Below are positions 27,831-37,550 of a stretch of 64,000 bases of DNA, in pieces. The notes under the pieces were generated by a model. That model searched no databases, was not told the origin of the DNA, and saw nothing but the letters and a program-made list of their open reading frames with translations. The translations under genes were made by a program, and so were the position numbers. This stretch comes from Azohydromonas aeria (lineage in GTDB: Bacteria; Pseudomonadota; Gammaproteobacteria; Burkholderiales; Burkholderiaceae_C), in contig NZ_VIDQ01000023.1 of NCBI RefSeq assembly GCF_009760915.1, positions 1-64,000 of the forward strand, read 5' to 3'. How positions within the stretch are numbered: the stretch's first letter is position 1; each line of letters opens with the position of its first letter.

Positions 27831-28313
27831 TCAGGCGGCCAGCGGCAGCTCGTCCTGCGGACGCGCCTGCAGCCGCTGCAGCTGGGCGCGGGCATGGGGC
27901 AGCAGCCGCTCGCGGCGGTCGACGTAGGCGTCGAGCAGCGCCTCGGGGTCGCGCGGCGGGGGCATGCGCCGCAGCAGCATCTCTTCCCAGCGCATGCCGG
28001 CAAGCAGGCGGCGCCGGCCGTCGGCGAAGAAGCTCCACCAGGCGGCGCTGTCGGGCTCCATGCGCAGGCCCTGGAACAGGGCGTGGCGGCAGGCCCGTCG
28101 TCGCGCCTGCAGCGCCAGCGCGGCATGCTCGGGCGCGCCGGCCAGCGGCAGCACCTCCGCCAGCGCCGCGTCGCGCGCCGCCACGAAGGCCAGCAGCTCG
28201 CGCAGCGCGGCACAACGCAGCATCGGGCGCTCGCGCCGGAGGCCGTTGATCTTGTCGAGGTAGATGCGGATCGTCTGGTGATCGTCGCGAACCGTGTTGC
28301 ACAGCGCCTGCAT
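27831..28313 (-). CDS. Helical protein of unknown function, possibly hemerythrin-like
   Basis: The 160-residue protein is predicted almost entirely helical. It opens MQALCNTVRDDHQTIRIYLD, which recalls hemerythrin/HHE-type bundle starts, but I cannot place the full set of metal ligands. It is rich in Arg, Ala and Leu (QARRRACRHALFQGLRM, RRERLLPHARAQLQRL) and has no signal peptide. The ATG at 28313 has a strong GGGAGGT nine bases upstream. It is located between the EamA and PAP2 genes on the same strand. The function is unknown. Confidence 0.65.
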   Translation of the reverse strand: MQALCNTVRDDHQTIRIYLDKINGLRRERPMLRCAALRELLAFVAARDAALAEVLPLAGAPEHAALALQARRRACRHALFQGLRMEPDSAAWWSFFADGRRRLLAGMRWEEMLLRRMPPPRDPEALLDAYVDRRERLLPHARAQLQRLQARPQDELPLAA

Positions 28314-28370
28314 GGGTGAGGTACCTCCCAAAGGGGGATTCTCAGCCCAGGCAAGCGGTGTGCCAGACCC

Positions 28371-28982
28371 TCAAACGGTGGGCACCGAAAGGGCTGCCGC
28401 CAGCCCGAAACCAAGGAGCCAGCCGGCCACCACGTCGGCCACGTGGTGCGCACCCAGCGCCACGCGCGCCGCGCCCACGGCCAGCGGCAGCAGCACGCCC
28501 AGCATCCAGGCGCCGGTGCGCAGCGCGTCGGTGGGCAGCAGCGGCGCGGTGATGGCCGCGGCCGTGAGCCACCAGGCGCTGGCCATGAGGGTGTGGTTGC
28601 TCGGAAACGAGCTGCCGAAGGTGATGCTGTTCACCGCCGCCGCGGGCCGCACCAGGTCGGTGCGGTGCTTGAGCCAGCGGCCCAGCGGCCCGGGCAGTGC
28701 GGTGGCCAGCGCCAGGGCCAGCGCGGCATCGGTGCCGCCGGCGGCCCACAGTGCCGGCGCGGCCACCAGGCCCAGCAGCGCCACCAGCGTCGCCGAGCCC
28801 AGCGCGGAGATGTCCTGCGCCGCCGCCACCACGCGCGGATGCCGGCAGCGCGCGGCGACGACGGCGGCCACGCGCCGCTCCAGCGCCTGCCAGCGCCGCC
28901 AGCCGCCCAGGCGCGGCGCGGCCCACAGCAGCAGCGCCGCCGCGGCCAGCGGCAGGAACAGCAGCAGCCAGCGCGCGGCCAT
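28371..28982 (-). CDS. PAP2-family membrane phosphatase
   Basis: The 203-residue membrane protein has the three motifs of type 2 phosphatidic acid phosphatases: KHRTDLVRP (K-x6-RP), SSFPSNHT (a PSGH variant) and ARVALGAHHVADVVAG (R-x5-H-x3-D). It has about six transmembrane segments with the active site facing the periplasm. Likely substrates are phosphatidic acid, phosphatidylglycerophosphate or undecaprenyl pyrophosphate. The Asn in PSNH is unusual but tolerated in the superfamily. It follows the dioxygenase gene by 90 bases. Confidence 0.87.
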   Translation of the reverse strand: MAARWLLLFLPLAAAALLLWAAPRLGGWRRWQALERRVAAVVAARCRHPRVVAAAQDISALGSATLVALLGLVAAPALWAAGGTDAALALALATALPGPLGRWLKHRTDLVRPAAAVNSITFGSSFPSNHTLMASAWWLTAAAITAPLLPTDALRTGAWMLGVLLPLAVGAARVALGAHHVADVVAGWLLGFGLAAALSVPTV

Positions 28983-29072
28983 CAGCGGTACACCTTCTGA
29001 AACGAAAAAGGCCGGGCGGCTTGCGCCGCACCGGCCGTGTCGCGCGCGGTCACGCGCTCGTGCATGGGCGTG

Positions 29073-30194
29073 TCACCGGGCGGTGAGCGCCTCGCCCATG
29101 ACGCGGCGGTACCACTCGTGGAAGTGCTGCATGCCGTCTTCCATCGGGCTCTGGTAGGGGCCGACCTCGTCGTCGCCGCGCTTGAGCAGCGCCAGGCGGC
29201 CGGCGTCCATGCGCTCGCCGATCTCGTCGTCCTCGATGCAGGTCTCCATGTAGGCGGCCTGCTGCGCCTCGACGAATTCGCGCTCGAAGGCGGCGATCTC
29301 CTCGGGGTAGTAGAACTCGACAAGGTTGAGCGTCTTGTGCACGCCCTGCGGGAACAGCGTGGAGACGACCAGCACGTTCGGATACCACTCGACCATGATG
29401 TTCGGGTAGTAGGTCAGCCAGATCGCGCCCTGGCGCGGCGTGCGGCCCTGGCCGAACTGCAGCACCTGGTCGTGCCACTTCCTGTAGACGTCCGAACCCG
29501 GCTTGCCCAGGGCGCCGTTGACGCCGACGGTCTGCACCGAGTACTCGCGGGCGAATTCCCAGCGCAGGTCGTCGCAGGTGACGAAGCCGCTGAGGCCCGG
29601 GTGGAAGGGCCCTACGTGGTAGTCCTCCAGGTAGACCTCGATGAAGGTCTTCCAGTTGTAGTTGCACTCGTGGACCTGGACCTTGTCGAGCACGTAGCCG
29701 CTGAAGTCCAGCGCCGCGCGCGGGCCCATGCCGGCGAGGTCGGCGGCGATGTCGCGGCCGTTGTCCTCGAACACCAGGCCGTTCCAGGTGCGGACCTTGT
29801 AGTTGTTGAGGTTCAGGCAGGGGTCGCTCGCGAAGTGCGGCGCGCCCAGCAGCTGGCCGTGCAGGTCGTAGGTCCAGCGGTGCAGCGGGCACACCACCGA
29901 CTGCTTCGTGTTGCCGCGCCCGCGCAGCATCACGGCCTGGCGGTGGCGGCAGACGTTGGAGATCAGCTCCAGCCCCTTGGGCGTGCGCACCAGGGCCCGG
30001 CCTTCGCCTTCCTGCGGCAGCGCATAAAAGTCGCCCACCTCCGGCACCGCCAGCTCGTGCCCGAGGTAGCGCGGGCCAGGCTGGAAGATCAATCGCTGTT
30101 CATTGCGGAACAACGCCTCGTCGAAGTAGGTGGAAACGGACAGTTGTGAGCGGCTGCGCTCAAGAGCTTCAAGGCTGATGCTCAGGTCGGACAT
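29073..30194 (-). CDS. Rieske-type aromatic ring-hydroxylating oxygenase, alpha subunit
   Basis: The 373-residue protein has an N-terminal Rieske domain with Cys82-x-His84 (VCRHR) and Cys102-x2-His105 (CPLHRWTYD), and a C-terminal catalytic domain with the non-haem iron ligands in EDYHVGPFHPG (His193, His198). It should use electrons from a separate reductase to hydroxylate or demethylate a small molecule. The nearest candidate reductase in the window is the AscD-like protein near 2 kb, which is not adjacent. No beta subunit is present, so it is probably an alpha-only enzyme such as a demethylase. The start is the ATG of MSDLSISLEALERS. Confidence 0.9.
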   Translation of the reverse strand: MSDLSISLEALERSRSQLSVSTYFDEALFRNEQRLIFQPGPRYLGHELAVPEVGDFYALPQEGEGRALVRTPKGLELISNVCRHRQAVMLRGRGNTKQSVVCPLHRWTYDLHGQLLGAPHFASDPCLNLNNYKVRTWNGLVFEDNGRDIAADLAGMGPRAALDFSGYVLDKVQVHECNYNWKTFIEVYLEDYHVGPFHPGLSGFVTCDDLRWEFAREYSVQTVGVNGALGKPGSDVYRKWHDQVLQFGQGRTPRQGAIWLTYYPNIMVEWYPNVLVVSTLFPQGVHKTLNLVEFYYPEEIAAFEREFVEAQQAAYMETCIEDDEIGERMDAGRLALLKRGDDEVGPYQSPMEDGMQHFHEWYRRVMGEALTAR

Positions 30195-30262
30195 GATCCC
30201 CAGGATCTCCAAAAACCAATGTCAACCCGCCCAGTTCACGGCTTGTGAGTGGGATGGAAATA

Positions 30263-30282
30263 TGCCTTCCGGGCGGAAGGCA
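30263..30282. promoter_or_regulatory. Perfect palindrome upstream of the Rieske oxygenase gene (candidate operator)
   Basis: TGCCTTCC and GGAAGGCA flank GGGC to give an eight-base-pair perfect inverted repeat about 70 bases upstream of the oxygenase start. The size and position suit binding by a dimeric regulator, but no cognate regulator is adjacent. Confidence 0.35.
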
Positions 30283-30300
30283 AGGGGCGGATTGTAGCCA

Positions 30301-30326
30301 GGGGGGGGGAGGGGGGGCCCAGGGGG
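30301..30326 (+). other. Guanine-tract cluster between the oxygenase gene and xseB
   Basis: Runs of nine, seven and five G residues lie within 26 bases, with a GGGGCGG just upstream (30284-30290). This could fold as a G-quadruplex on the plus strand. It sits about 150 bases upstream of the xseB start. Homopolymer-length error in the assembly is also possible here. The rest of 30195-30477 holds no gene; a TACAAT at 30445-30450 resembles a -10 box for xseB but lacks a clear -35. Confidence 0.55.
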
Positions 30327-30477
30327 TGCAAAGTCCTTCACGAAACTCGGCAGTCCGTTTGCCCCGATGCGGGCCGGTGCGCTTGCGCTGGCTCTCGCGA
30401 CAGGGTTGGACGCCCCGTGCCAGGGCTGCGCAAGGCGCCCTGACTACAATCAACCCTCGCTTTTTTCGCTTTACGAA

Positions 30478-30720
30478 ATGCCGCGCCCGCCTGCCCCCGA
30501 CAACACATCCGCCGCGCCCGCCAGCTACGAGGACGCGCTGGCCGAGCTGGAGCGCCTGGTGCAAGCCATGGAAGACGGCCAGCTGCCGCTGGACCGGCTG
30601 CTCGACAGCTACAAGCGTGGCGCCGAGCTGCTGGCGCTGTGCCGCGGCCGGCTGCAGGCCGTGGAGGAGCAGGTCAAGCTGCTCGAAGACGGGCAGCTCA
30701 AGCCCTGGACGGGCGCATGA
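30478..30720 (+). CDS. xseB: Exodeoxyribonuclease VII small subunit
   Basis: The 80-residue protein shows the XseB signature: [33 protein letters not shown] in two helices, ending [12 protein letters not shown]. It binds XseA to form exonuclease VII, which degrades single-stranded DNA in both directions. xseA is not in this window. The ATG at 30478 begins a short Pro/Ala-rich leader before the conserved region. The stop overlaps the ispA start (ATGA), as in many proteobacterial xseB-ispA-dxs operons. Confidence 0.93.
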   Translation: MPRPPAPDNTSAAPASYEDALAELERLVQAMEDGQLPLDRLLDSYKRGAELLALCRGRLQAVEEQVKLLEDGQLKPWTGA

Positions 30721-31610
30721 AGGACACCGTGACATTGAACGACTGGGTGCAGTCGGTGCTCGACGAGGTCGAGTCCGCGCTGCAGGCCTGGGTGCCCATG
30801 GACGCCCCGGCGGGGCTGGGCGAGGCCATGCGCTACGGCGTGCTCGACGGCGGCAAGCGGCTGCGCCCGCTGCTGGTGCTGGCGGCCTGCGAGGCCGTGG
30901 GCGGCGCGCGCGCCGCGGCGCTGCGCGCGGCCGTGGCGGTGGAGCTGATCCACGCCTACTCGCTGGTGCACGACGACCTGCCCTGCATGGACAACGACGT
31001 GCTGCGCCGCGGCAAGCCCACGGTGCACGTGCGCTACGGCGAGGCCCAGGCCATGCTGGCCGGCGACGCGATGCAGGCGCTGGCCTTCGAGGTGCTCACG
31101 CCGCAGGACGGCAGCGTCGAGCCGGCGCTGCAGGCGCGGCTGTGCGCGCTGCTGGCGCGCGCCGCGGGCCACGCCGGCATGGCCGGCGGCCAGGCCATCG
31201 ACCTGGCCAGCGTGGGCCGCCCGCTCGACGAGGCCGCCCTGCGCGACATGCACCGGCGCAAGACCGGCGCGCTGCTGCAGGTCAGCGTGCTCATGGGCGC
31301 GGCCTGCGGCGACGCAGCCCCCGCGGCGCTGGCGGCGCTGGCCGACTACGGCGCGGCGCTGGGCCTGGCCTTCCAGGTGGTGGACGACATCCTCGACGTG
31401 ACGCAGGAGTCGCACACCCTGGGCAAGACCGCCGGCAAGGACCTGCACGACAACAAGCCGACCTACGTCTCGGTGCTGGGCCTGGACGCGGCCCGGCGCC
31501 ATGCCGCCGAGCTGCGCGACCAGGCCCAGGCGGCGCTGGCGCGCTCGGGACTGGCCAACACCGCGCGGCTCGCGGCGCTGGCCGACAAGGTCGTGGACCG
31601 CGACAGCTGA
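30717..31610 (+). CDS. ispA: Polyprenyl (farnesyl) diphosphate synthase
   Basis: The 297-residue protein is a trans-prenyltransferase with the first Asp-rich motif DDLPCMDND (residues 86-94) and the second DDILD (about 223), plus GGKRLRPLL for substrate binding. The first motif has two extra residues, as in bacterial IspA. It condenses IPP with DMAPP and GPP to farnesyl diphosphate for quinone and undecaprenol synthesis. It overlaps xseB by four bases and lies 16 bases upstream of dxs. Confidence 0.95.
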   Translation: MKDTVTLNDWVQSVLDEVESALQAWVPMDAPAGLGEAMRYGVLDGGKRLRPLLVLAACEAVGGARAAALRAAVAVELIHAYSLVHDDLPCMDNDVLRRGKPTVHVRYGEAQAMLAGDAMQALAFEVLTPQDGSVEPALQARLCALLARAAGHAGMAGGQAIDLASVGRPLDEAALRDMHRRKTGALLQVSVLMGAACGDAAPAALAALADYGAALGLAFQVVDDILDVTQESHTLGKTAGKDLHDNKPTYVSVLGLDAARRHAAELRDQAQAALARSGLANTARLAALADKVVDRDS

Positions 31611-31626
31611 GCCCCCTTCCGCATCG

Positions 31627-33531
31627 ATGAACGCCCATCCCCTGCTCGAAACCATCAACGCCCCGGCCGACCTGCGCCGCCTCTCGCGCGCGGAGCTCAA
31701 GCTGCTGGCGCACGAGTTGCGCGACTTCCTGCTGCAGAGCGTCAGCCGCACCGGCGGGCACCTGTCCAGCAACCTCGGCACGGTCGAGCTCACCATCGCG
31801 CTGCACGCCGTGTTCGACACCCCGCGCGACCGCCTGGTGTGGGACGTGGGCCACCAGACCTACCCGCACAAGATCCTCACCGGGCGGCGCGAGGCCATGG
31901 CCACGCTGCGCCAGCTCGGCGGCATCAGCGGCTTCCCGCGCCGCGACGAGAGCGAGTACGACACCTTCGGCACCGCGCACAGCTCCACCTCGATCTCCGC
32001 GGCGCTGGGCATGGCGCTGGCCGCGCAGCTCAAGGGCGAGCACCGCCATGCCGTGGCCATCATCGGCGACGGCGCCATGACCGCGGGCATGGCCTTCGAG
32101 GCGCTGAACAACGCCGGCGTGCCGCACGCGGGCGTGCCGGCCAACATGCTGGTGGTGCTCAACGACAACGACATGTCGATCAGCCCGCCCGTGGGCGCGC
32201 TCAACAAGTACCTGGCGCGGCTGATGAGCGGCAAGTTCTACGCCGTGGCGCGCGAGGGCGCCAAGAGCGTGCTCAAGAATGCGCCGCCGCTGCTGGAGCT
32301 CGCGCGCCGGCTGGAGGAGCATGCCAAGGGCATGGTGATCCCCGGCACGATCTTCGAGGAGTTCGGCTTCAACTACGTCGGCCCCATCGACGGCCACGAC
32401 CTCGACGCGCTGATCCCCACGCTGGAGAACCTGCGCGACAAGAAGGGCCCGCAGTTCCTGCACGTGGTCACGAAGAAGGGCTATGGCTACAAGCTCGCCG
32501 AGGCCGACCCGATCGCTTACCACGGCCCCGGCAAGTTCGACCCGGCGCTGGGCCTGGTCAAGCCGGCCACGCCGCCGAAGCCGACCTTCACCCAGGTCTT
32601 CGGCCAGTGGCTGTGCGACATGGCCGAGGCCGATCCCAAGCTCGTGGCCATCACCCCGGCCATGCGCGAGGGCTCCGGCATGGTCGAGTTCCACCAGCGC
32701 TTCCCTGCGCGCTACTTCGACGTCGGCATCGCCGAGCAGCATGCCGTGACCTTCGCCGCCGGCCTGGCCTGCGAGGGATTGAAGCCGGTGGTGGCGATCT
32801 ATTCCACCTTCCTGCAGCGCGGCTACGACCAGCTCATCCACGACGTGGCGCTGCAGAAGCTGCCGATGGTGCTCGCGCTCGACCGCGCCGGGCTGGTGGG
32901 CGCCGACGGCGCCACGCACGCCGGCGCCTACGACATCGCCTACCTGCGCTGCATTCCCAACGTCAGCCTGCTGGCGCCTGCCGACGAGGACGAGTGCCGC
33001 ACCGCGCTGTCCACCGCCTTCGCGCAGGACCACCCCGTGGCCGTGCGTTACCCGCGCGGCGCCGGCGTGGGCCGCGCCGTGCAGCCGGGCTTCGCGCAGT
33101 GGGAGTGGGGCCGGGGCGAGGTGCGCCGCCGCGGCCAGCGCATCGCCATCCTGGCCTTCGGCACGCTGCTGTACCCGGCGCTCGAAGCCGCCGAGAAGCT
33201 CGACGCCACGGTGGCGAACATGCGCTTCGTCAAGCCGCTGGATGCCGCGCTCGTGGCCGAGCTGGCATGCACCCACGACGCTCTCGTGACGGTGGAGGAG
33301 GGGTGCGTGATGGGCGGCGCCGGCGCGGCCGTGATGGAGGCGTTGCAGGCCGCGGGGCTGGACACGCCGGTTCTGGCGCTGGGCCTGCCCGACCGGTTCA
33401 TCGAGCATGGCGACCCGGCCAGGCTGCTGTCCCTGGTCGGCCTGGACGCCGCGGGCATCGAGCAGTCGGTGCTCAAGCGCTTCGGCCCGAAGCCGGCGCT
33501 GGTGGCCTCGGCGGTGGCCGTCAACAGCTGA
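31627..33531 (+). CDS. dxs: 1-deoxy-D-xylulose-5-phosphate synthase
   Basis: The 634-residue thiamine-diphosphate enzyme is full length. The GDG cofactor motif is in [20 protein letters not shown], the substrate histidine is in [12 protein letters not shown], and the C-terminal half has [20 protein letters not shown] and [17 protein letters not shown]. It condenses pyruvate and glyceraldehyde-3-phosphate in the first step of the MEP pathway, feeding the ispA product upstream. An intrinsic terminator ends the operon directly after the stop. Confidence 0.97.
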   Translation: MNAHPLLETINAPADLRRLSRAELKLLAHELRDFLLQSVSRTGGHLSSNLGTVELTIALHAVFDTPRDRLVWDVGHQTYPHKILTGRREAMATLRQLGGISGFPRRDESEYDTFGTAHSSTSISAALGMALAAQLKGEHRHAVAIIGDGAMTAGMAFEALNNAGVPHAGVPANMLVVLNDNDMSISPPVGALNKYLARLMSGKFYAVAREGAKSVLKNAPPLLELARRLEEHAKGMVIPGTIFEEFGFNYVGPIDGHDLDALIPTLENLRDKKGPQFLHVVTKKGYGYKLAEADPIAYHGPGKFDPALGLVKPATPPKPTFTQVFGQWLCDMAEADPKLVAITPAMREGSGMVEFHQRFPARYFDVGIAEQHAVTFAAGLACEGLKPVVAIYSTFLQRGYDQLIHDVALQKLPMVLALDRAGLVGADGATHAGAYDIAYLRCIPNVSLLAPADEDECRTALSTAFAQDHPVAVRYPRGAGVGRAVQPGFAQWEWGRGEVRRRGQRIAILAFGTLLYPALEAAEKLDATVANMRFVKPLDAALVAELACTHDALVTVEEGCVMGGAGAAVMEALQAAGLDTPVLALGLPDRFIEHGDPARLLSLVGLDAAGIEQSVLKRFGPKPALVASAVAVNS

Positions 33532-33545
33532 CCAGCCCGGCGCAC

Positions 33546-33576
33546 GCCGGTCGCCGTGCCGCGACCGGCATTTTTT
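33546..33576 (+). terminator. Intrinsic terminator of the xseB-ispA-dxs operon
   Basis: GCCGGTCGC pairs perfectly with GCGACCGGC around a six-base loop, and is followed by A and six T residues. Confidence 0.93.
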
Positions 33577-33612
33577 GCTGCAATGCAGCAAACAGGGTCT
33601 TCGGCCTGGCTT

Positions 33613-34047
33613 TCAGCGCGTCGTCGCCCTCTTGCGCACGCACTCCAGGTAAGCCTGCCCGTCCGGCGGCAGCCCGGAGCGCTGCGAGGCCCAGATCATT
33701 TCGCCCAGGCATTCCATCATCTCGTGGTGCGCCTCGTGGGCCGAGCCCAGCTTGGCCGCGAGCAGCCCGAAAGCCTGCTTGATGCCGCTGGGCTGGTCGA
33801 TGGCGACCTGCTCGGTGATGGACAGGTGCATGGACAGGTGCAGGAAGGGGTTCACGCGCCCGTCCTCGACCTTGTAGTCGGCGGCCAGCGCCGCGTCCAC
33901 GTCGCCGAGCTCGGCGTGGTACTCCGGGTGCTCGGCCACCCAGGGCGCGGCCACGGCTTCCATCGGGGTGAGCACGCTGCCTTCGCGGTGCTTGCGCCAG
34001 ACCTCGCAGAAGAAGCGGCGCACGTCGTGTTGGGAAGGTTGGAACAT
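33613..34047 (-). CDS. DUF1841-family protein
   Basis: The 144-residue protein starts MFQPSQHDVRRFFCEVWRKH and contains NPFLHLSMHLSITEQVAIDQP and a His-rich HEAHHEMMECLGEMIW segment, the conserved parts of the DUF1841 family of proteobacteria. The clustered His and Glu residues suggest a metal site in a helical fold; no function is established to my knowledge. It is cytoplasmic and convergent with dxs. The ATG at 34047 begins the conserved region. Confidence 0.83.
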   Translation of the reverse strand: MFQPSQHDVRRFFCEVWRKHREGSVLTPMEAVAAPWVAEHPEYHAELGDVDAALAADYKVEDGRVNPFLHLSMHLSITEQVAIDQPSGIKQAFGLLAAKLGSAHEAHHEMMECLGEMIWASQRSGLPPDGQAYLECVRKRATTR

Positions 34048-34099
34048 CCCGCGATTGTCGCGCCCGCGCATGCCCCGGGCCGGGCCGCAGGCTTCGCAG

Positions 34100-34765
34100 T
34101 CAGGCCGGGCCGTCGTCGTCGCTGCGCCAGGCCGGCACGCGCCAGTCGCGCTGCAGCGCCAGCAGCCGCAGGCTGCTGGCCGTGATCGCGCCGGCGGCCA
34201 GCGCGGCCTCGTCGGTGCCGCCCGTGGCCTGCACCGCCACCACCGCCCAGCCGCCGGCGAAGGCCAGCACGGCATAGGGGCGGTGGTCGCTGAAGGCGGC
34301 CGGGATCTGGTTGCACACGATGTCGCGCAGCACGCCGCCGAAGGTGGCCGTCATCACGCCCATGACCACGGCGATGAGGGCGGGCACCTGCGCCTGCAGC
34401 GCGATCTGCGTGCCGCTGGCGGCGAACAGGCCCAGCCCCAGCGCGTCGGGCCACAGCATGGCGCGCTCGGTGGGGCGCAGGTGGTGCGCGCGCATGAAGA
34501 ACATCGCGCCCACGGCCAGCGCCAGCAGCACCCAGACCCAGCCCGCGTGCTGCACCCAGAAGAAGGGCCGGCGGTCCAGCAGCACGTCGCGCAGCGTGCC
34601 GCCGCCAAACGCCGTGAGCCCGGCCACCACGCACATGCCCACCACGTCGAGCCGCTTGCGCGCGGCCTCGACCAGGCCGGACAGCGCGAAGGCCAGCGTC
34701 GCCACGATCTCGATGGCCAGTTGCGCCGTGGACAATGCGCCCCACCAGTCCGGAAGTTTCCCCAT
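34100..34765 (-). CDS. TRIC-family cation channel (UPF0126/YicG type)
   Basis: The 221-residue membrane protein has seven hydrophobic segments in two repeats, each with the family motif: FGGGTLRDVLLDRRPFFW (first) and FGGVLRDIVCNQIP (second). This duplicated GG-x-LRD pattern is diagnostic for prokaryotic trimeric intracellular cation channels, related to animal TRIC potassium channels. It probably conducts monovalent cations; physiological roles in bacteria are poorly known. It is 52 bases upstream of the DUF1841 gene and divergent from the TauE gene. Confidence 0.9.
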   Translation of the reverse strand: MGKLPDWWGALSTAQLAIEIVATLAFALSGLVEAARKRLDVVGMCVVAGLTAFGGGTLRDVLLDRRPFFWVQHAGWVWVLLALAVGAMFFMRAHHLRPTERAMLWPDALGLGLFAASGTQIALQAQVPALIAVVMGVMTATFGGVLRDIVCNQIPAAFSDHRPYAVLAFAGGWAVVAVQATGGTDEAALAAGAITASSLRLLALQRDWRVPAWRSDDDGPA

Positions 34766-34846
34766 GTCGTTTCAGCCTCCACGCCGCGGCGCGCATTGTC
34801 GCCGCGGCGTTCGCCCCGCCTTTGGGGCCATCGAACCGGACTCGCC

Positions 34847-35608
34847 ATGCCGCCGCTGCCCCCGGTGATCGACGACCCGGCCTTCTACGCCGTGGCGGTG
34901 CCGGCGGTGCTGCTCATGGGCCTGGCCAAGAGTGGCTTCGGCGCGGGCTTCGGCGCGTTGGCGGTGCCGCTGATGGCGCTGGCCGTGCCGGTGCCGCAGG
35001 CCGCGGCGATCATGCTGCCGCTGCTGGCGGTGATGGACGCGCTGGGGCTGGCGGTGTTCCTGCGCGAGTTCGACCGCAGCCTGATCCGGCTGCTGCTGCC
35101 CGCGGGGCTGCTCGGCACGGTGCTGGGCACGCTGCTGTTCAACCTGCTGTCGGCCAAGGTGGTGGCCGGGCTGGTGGGTGCCATTACGCTGGCGTTCCTG
35201 GCCATCCGCTGGTTCTTCCCGCCGCGCGCCGACGCGCCGCCGCCACCGCGCTGGCTGGGCTTCGTGCTCGGCCTGACCTCGGGCTTCACCAGCTTCGTGG
35301 CGCACGCGGGCGGGCCGCCGGTGGCCTTCTACCTGCTGCCGCTGCGCCTCACGCCCGTGCAGTTCACGGCCACTGCGGCGGTGTTCTTCGCCGCGGTCAA
35401 CGCCTCGAAGTGGATTCCCTACGCCTGGCTCGGCCTGATCGACCTGCGCAACCTGGCCACCTCGCTGGTGCTCATGCCGCTGGCGCCCGTGGGCGTGTGG
35501 CTGGGCGTGCACGTGGTGCGGCGCATCTCGCAGCGCGTGTTCTACGCGCTGTTCTCGATCGGGATGCTGCTCACGGGGGTGAAGCTGGTGTGGGACGCGC
35601 TGGCTTGA
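34847..35608 (+). CDS. TauE/SafE-family sulfite/anion exporter
   Basis: The 253-residue membrane protein has seven or eight transmembrane segments and the TauE/SafE motifs GLAKSGFGAGFGALAVPLM and, in the second half, GFTSFVAHAGGPPVAFYLLP. Such proteins export sulfite, sulfoacetate or other organosulfonates, or transport small carboxylates; the substrate is unknown here. The end overlaps the convergent Kef gene by 38 bases. Confidence 0.9.
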   Translation: MPPLPPVIDDPAFYAVAVPAVLLMGLAKSGFGAGFGALAVPLMALAVPVPQAAAIMLPLLAVMDALGLAVFLREFDRSLIRLLLPAGLLGTVLGTLLFNLLSAKVVAGLVGAITLAFLAIRWFFPPRADAPPPPRWLGFVLGLTSGFTSFVAHAGGPPVAFYLLPLRLTPVQFTATAAVFFAAVNASKWIPYAWLGLIDLRNLATSLVLMPLAPVGVWLGVHVVRRISQRVFYALFSIGMLLTGVKLVWDALA

Positions 35609-37448
35609 GCGCCGCCGCCGCGGCCTCGGCGCGCTCGGCGCGCTCGCGTGCCCACAGCGCCTCCAGCTGCTCGCGGCCCTGGCGCGCCATGGCGATGAGG
35701 CGCTGCTCGTCGCCGAAGTGCGGCGCCATCTGCTCCAGCAGCTCGATGCTGTGCTCGCGAAAGCGCCGGGCCTGCTCGCCGGCGTGGGCCGGGTCGTAGC
35801 CCATGAGCTCCAGCACGCTGCGCGCGCTCGCGAGCGCGGCGTCGAAGGTCTCGCGCTCGATGAGCGTCACGCCGCGGGCGCGCAGCCCGTAGTAGTGGGT
35901 GACGTTGCGTGCACGGGCAACGACCTGCAACTGCGGGAAGTTCTGACGCACCAGGTCCACCACCGCCAGGCTCTGCGCCACGTCGTCGATGGCCACCACG
36001 ATCACGCGCGCCTGGGCCGCGCCGGCGGTGCGCAGCAGGTCCAGCCGCGTCGCGTCGCCGAAGAACACGCGCCAGCCGAAGCGCCGCACCGTCTCGACCT
36101 GGTCGGCGTCATGCTCCAGCACCGTGGCCGAGAGGCCCTGCGCCGCCAGCAGCCGGCCCACCACCTGGCCGTAGCGGCCGAAGCCCGCGATGATCACCGG
36201 CGCCTGCTGCGGTTCCTCGAGCTGCGGCAGCGCCGCGGTGTCGCGCCCTCGCGCCAGGCGCGGGCACAGCCAGCGGTCGCTGGCCTTGAGCAGCAGCGGC
36301 GTCAGCGCCATCGACAGCGCCACCGCCGCCACCAGCAGCGAGGCCGTGCCCGCGTCCATCACCCCGCGCTGCGCCGCGGCCTGGAACACCACGAAGCCGA
36401 ACTCGCCGCCCTGCGCCAGCAGCAGCACGAACACCGGGCGCTCGGCCGGCGGCAGCCGCATCGGCAGCGTCATGGCGGTGAGCAGCAGCGCCTTGAGCGC
36501 CACGAAGGCCAGCACCACCGCGGCCAGCGCCAGCGGGCGCGCCATCACCACGGCGAAGTCCACGCCCATGCCCACGGCCATGAAGAACAGGCCCAGCAGC
36601 AGCCCCTTGAAGGGCTCCAGGTCGGTCTCGAGCTGGCGCCGGTACTCGCTGTCGGCCAGCAGCACGCCGGCGAGGAAGGCGCCCAGCGCCATCGACAGCC
36701 CCGCGGCCTGCATCAGCGCCGCGGTGGCCACCACCAGCAGCAGCGACGCGGCGGTGAACACCTCCGGCGTGCGGCTGCGCGCGGTCCAGCGCAGCAGCGG
36801 GCGCAGCAGCAGCCGCCCGCCCAGCACCACGCCGGCGATGACGAGCGCCGCGCGCAGCGCCGCGGGCCAGCCGGCCCAGCCCTCGGCATGCACCTCCTGG
36901 TGCGGCGTGCCGGCCAGCAGCGGGATCAGTGCCAGGATCGGGATGGCGGCGATGTCCTGCAGCAGCGCCACGCCCAGCACGCCCTGGCCTGCGGCGGTGT
37001 CCTTGAGGTTGCGCTCGGCCAGCTCGGTCAGCCCGATGGCGGTGGACGACAGCGCCAGCCCCAGCGCGGCAATGAGCGCCATGCGTCCGGGCACGCCGGC
37101 CAGCAGCATGGCCGCCGCGGCGATCAGCGCCGCCGAGCCCACCAGCTGCACGCTGCCCCAGCCGAAGATCGGTCGGCGCAGCGCCCACAGCCGCCGCGGC
37201 TCCAGCTCCAAGCCGACCAGGAACAGCATCAGCACCACACCGAACTCGGAGAAGTGCAGGATCGCCTGCGCGTCGCCGGCCACGTCCAGCCCCCAGGGCC
37301 CGACGGCGATGCCCGCGCCCAGGTAGCCTAGGATCGAGCCCAGCCCCAGGCGCCGCGCCAGCGGCACCGCCACCACCGCCGCGCCCAGGTACACCAGGCT
37401 CGACAGCAGCCAGCCGCCGGAGCTCGCGGCATGTTCCACCGCCGCCAT
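35571..37448 (-). CDS. Kef-type monovalent cation:proton antiporter with RCK domain
   Basis: The 625-residue protein has an N-terminal CPA2 transporter domain of about twelve helices (to about residue 385), including LALSSTAIGLTELAE and GVALLQDIAAIPILALIPLL. A cytosolic RCK_N domain follows with the NAD-binding IIAGFGRYGQVVGRLLAAQG (about 415-535), then an acidic/Ala-rich tail. Kef proteins release K+ in exchange for H+ and are gated by glutathione adducts and nucleotides. No KefF/KefG partner is adjacent. GGGAG seven bases before the ATG at 37448 fixes the start. It is divergent from the response-regulator gene. Confidence 0.92.
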   Translation of the reverse strand: MAAVEHAASSGGWLLSSLVYLGAAVVAVPLARRLGLGSILGYLGAGIAVGPWGLDVAGDAQAILHFSEFGVVLMLFLVGLELEPRRLWALRRPIFGWGSVQLVGSAALIAAAAMLLAGVPGRMALIAALGLALSSTAIGLTELAERNLKDTAAGQGVLGVALLQDIAAIPILALIPLLAGTPHQEVHAEGWAGWPAALRAALVIAGVVLGGRLLLRPLLRWTARSRTPEVFTAASLLLVVATAALMQAAGLSMALGAFLAGVLLADSEYRRQLETDLEPFKGLLLGLFFMAVGMGVDFAVVMARPLALAAVVLAFVALKALLLTAMTLPMRLPPAERPVFVLLLAQGGEFGFVVFQAAAQRGVMDAGTASLLVAAVALSMALTPLLLKASDRWLCPRLARGRDTAALPQLEEPQQAPVIIAGFGRYGQVVGRLLAAQGLSATVLEHDADQVETVRRFGWRVFFGDATRLDLLRTAGAAQARVIVVAIDDVAQSLAVVDLVRQNFPQLQVVARARNVTHYYGLRARGVTLIERETFDAALASARSVLELMGYDPAHAGEQARRFREHSIELLEQMAPHFGDEQRLIAMARQGREQLEALWARERAERAEAAAAALKPARPTPASPP

Positions 37449-37550
37449 CACGGGCTCCCGACAGGAAGGGGGAGGACGGCGGGCAGCGGCGGTCGATACA
37501 TCGTCGGGCAACCTCAACAAGGGCAAGCCGCCACGATAGCCCAGGCACTG

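Noticed and set aside
29073..30194. A two-component dioxygenase operon with a beta subunit
   Set aside because: The neighbouring genes are a PAP2 phosphatase and xseB; no small beta-subunit gene is present.
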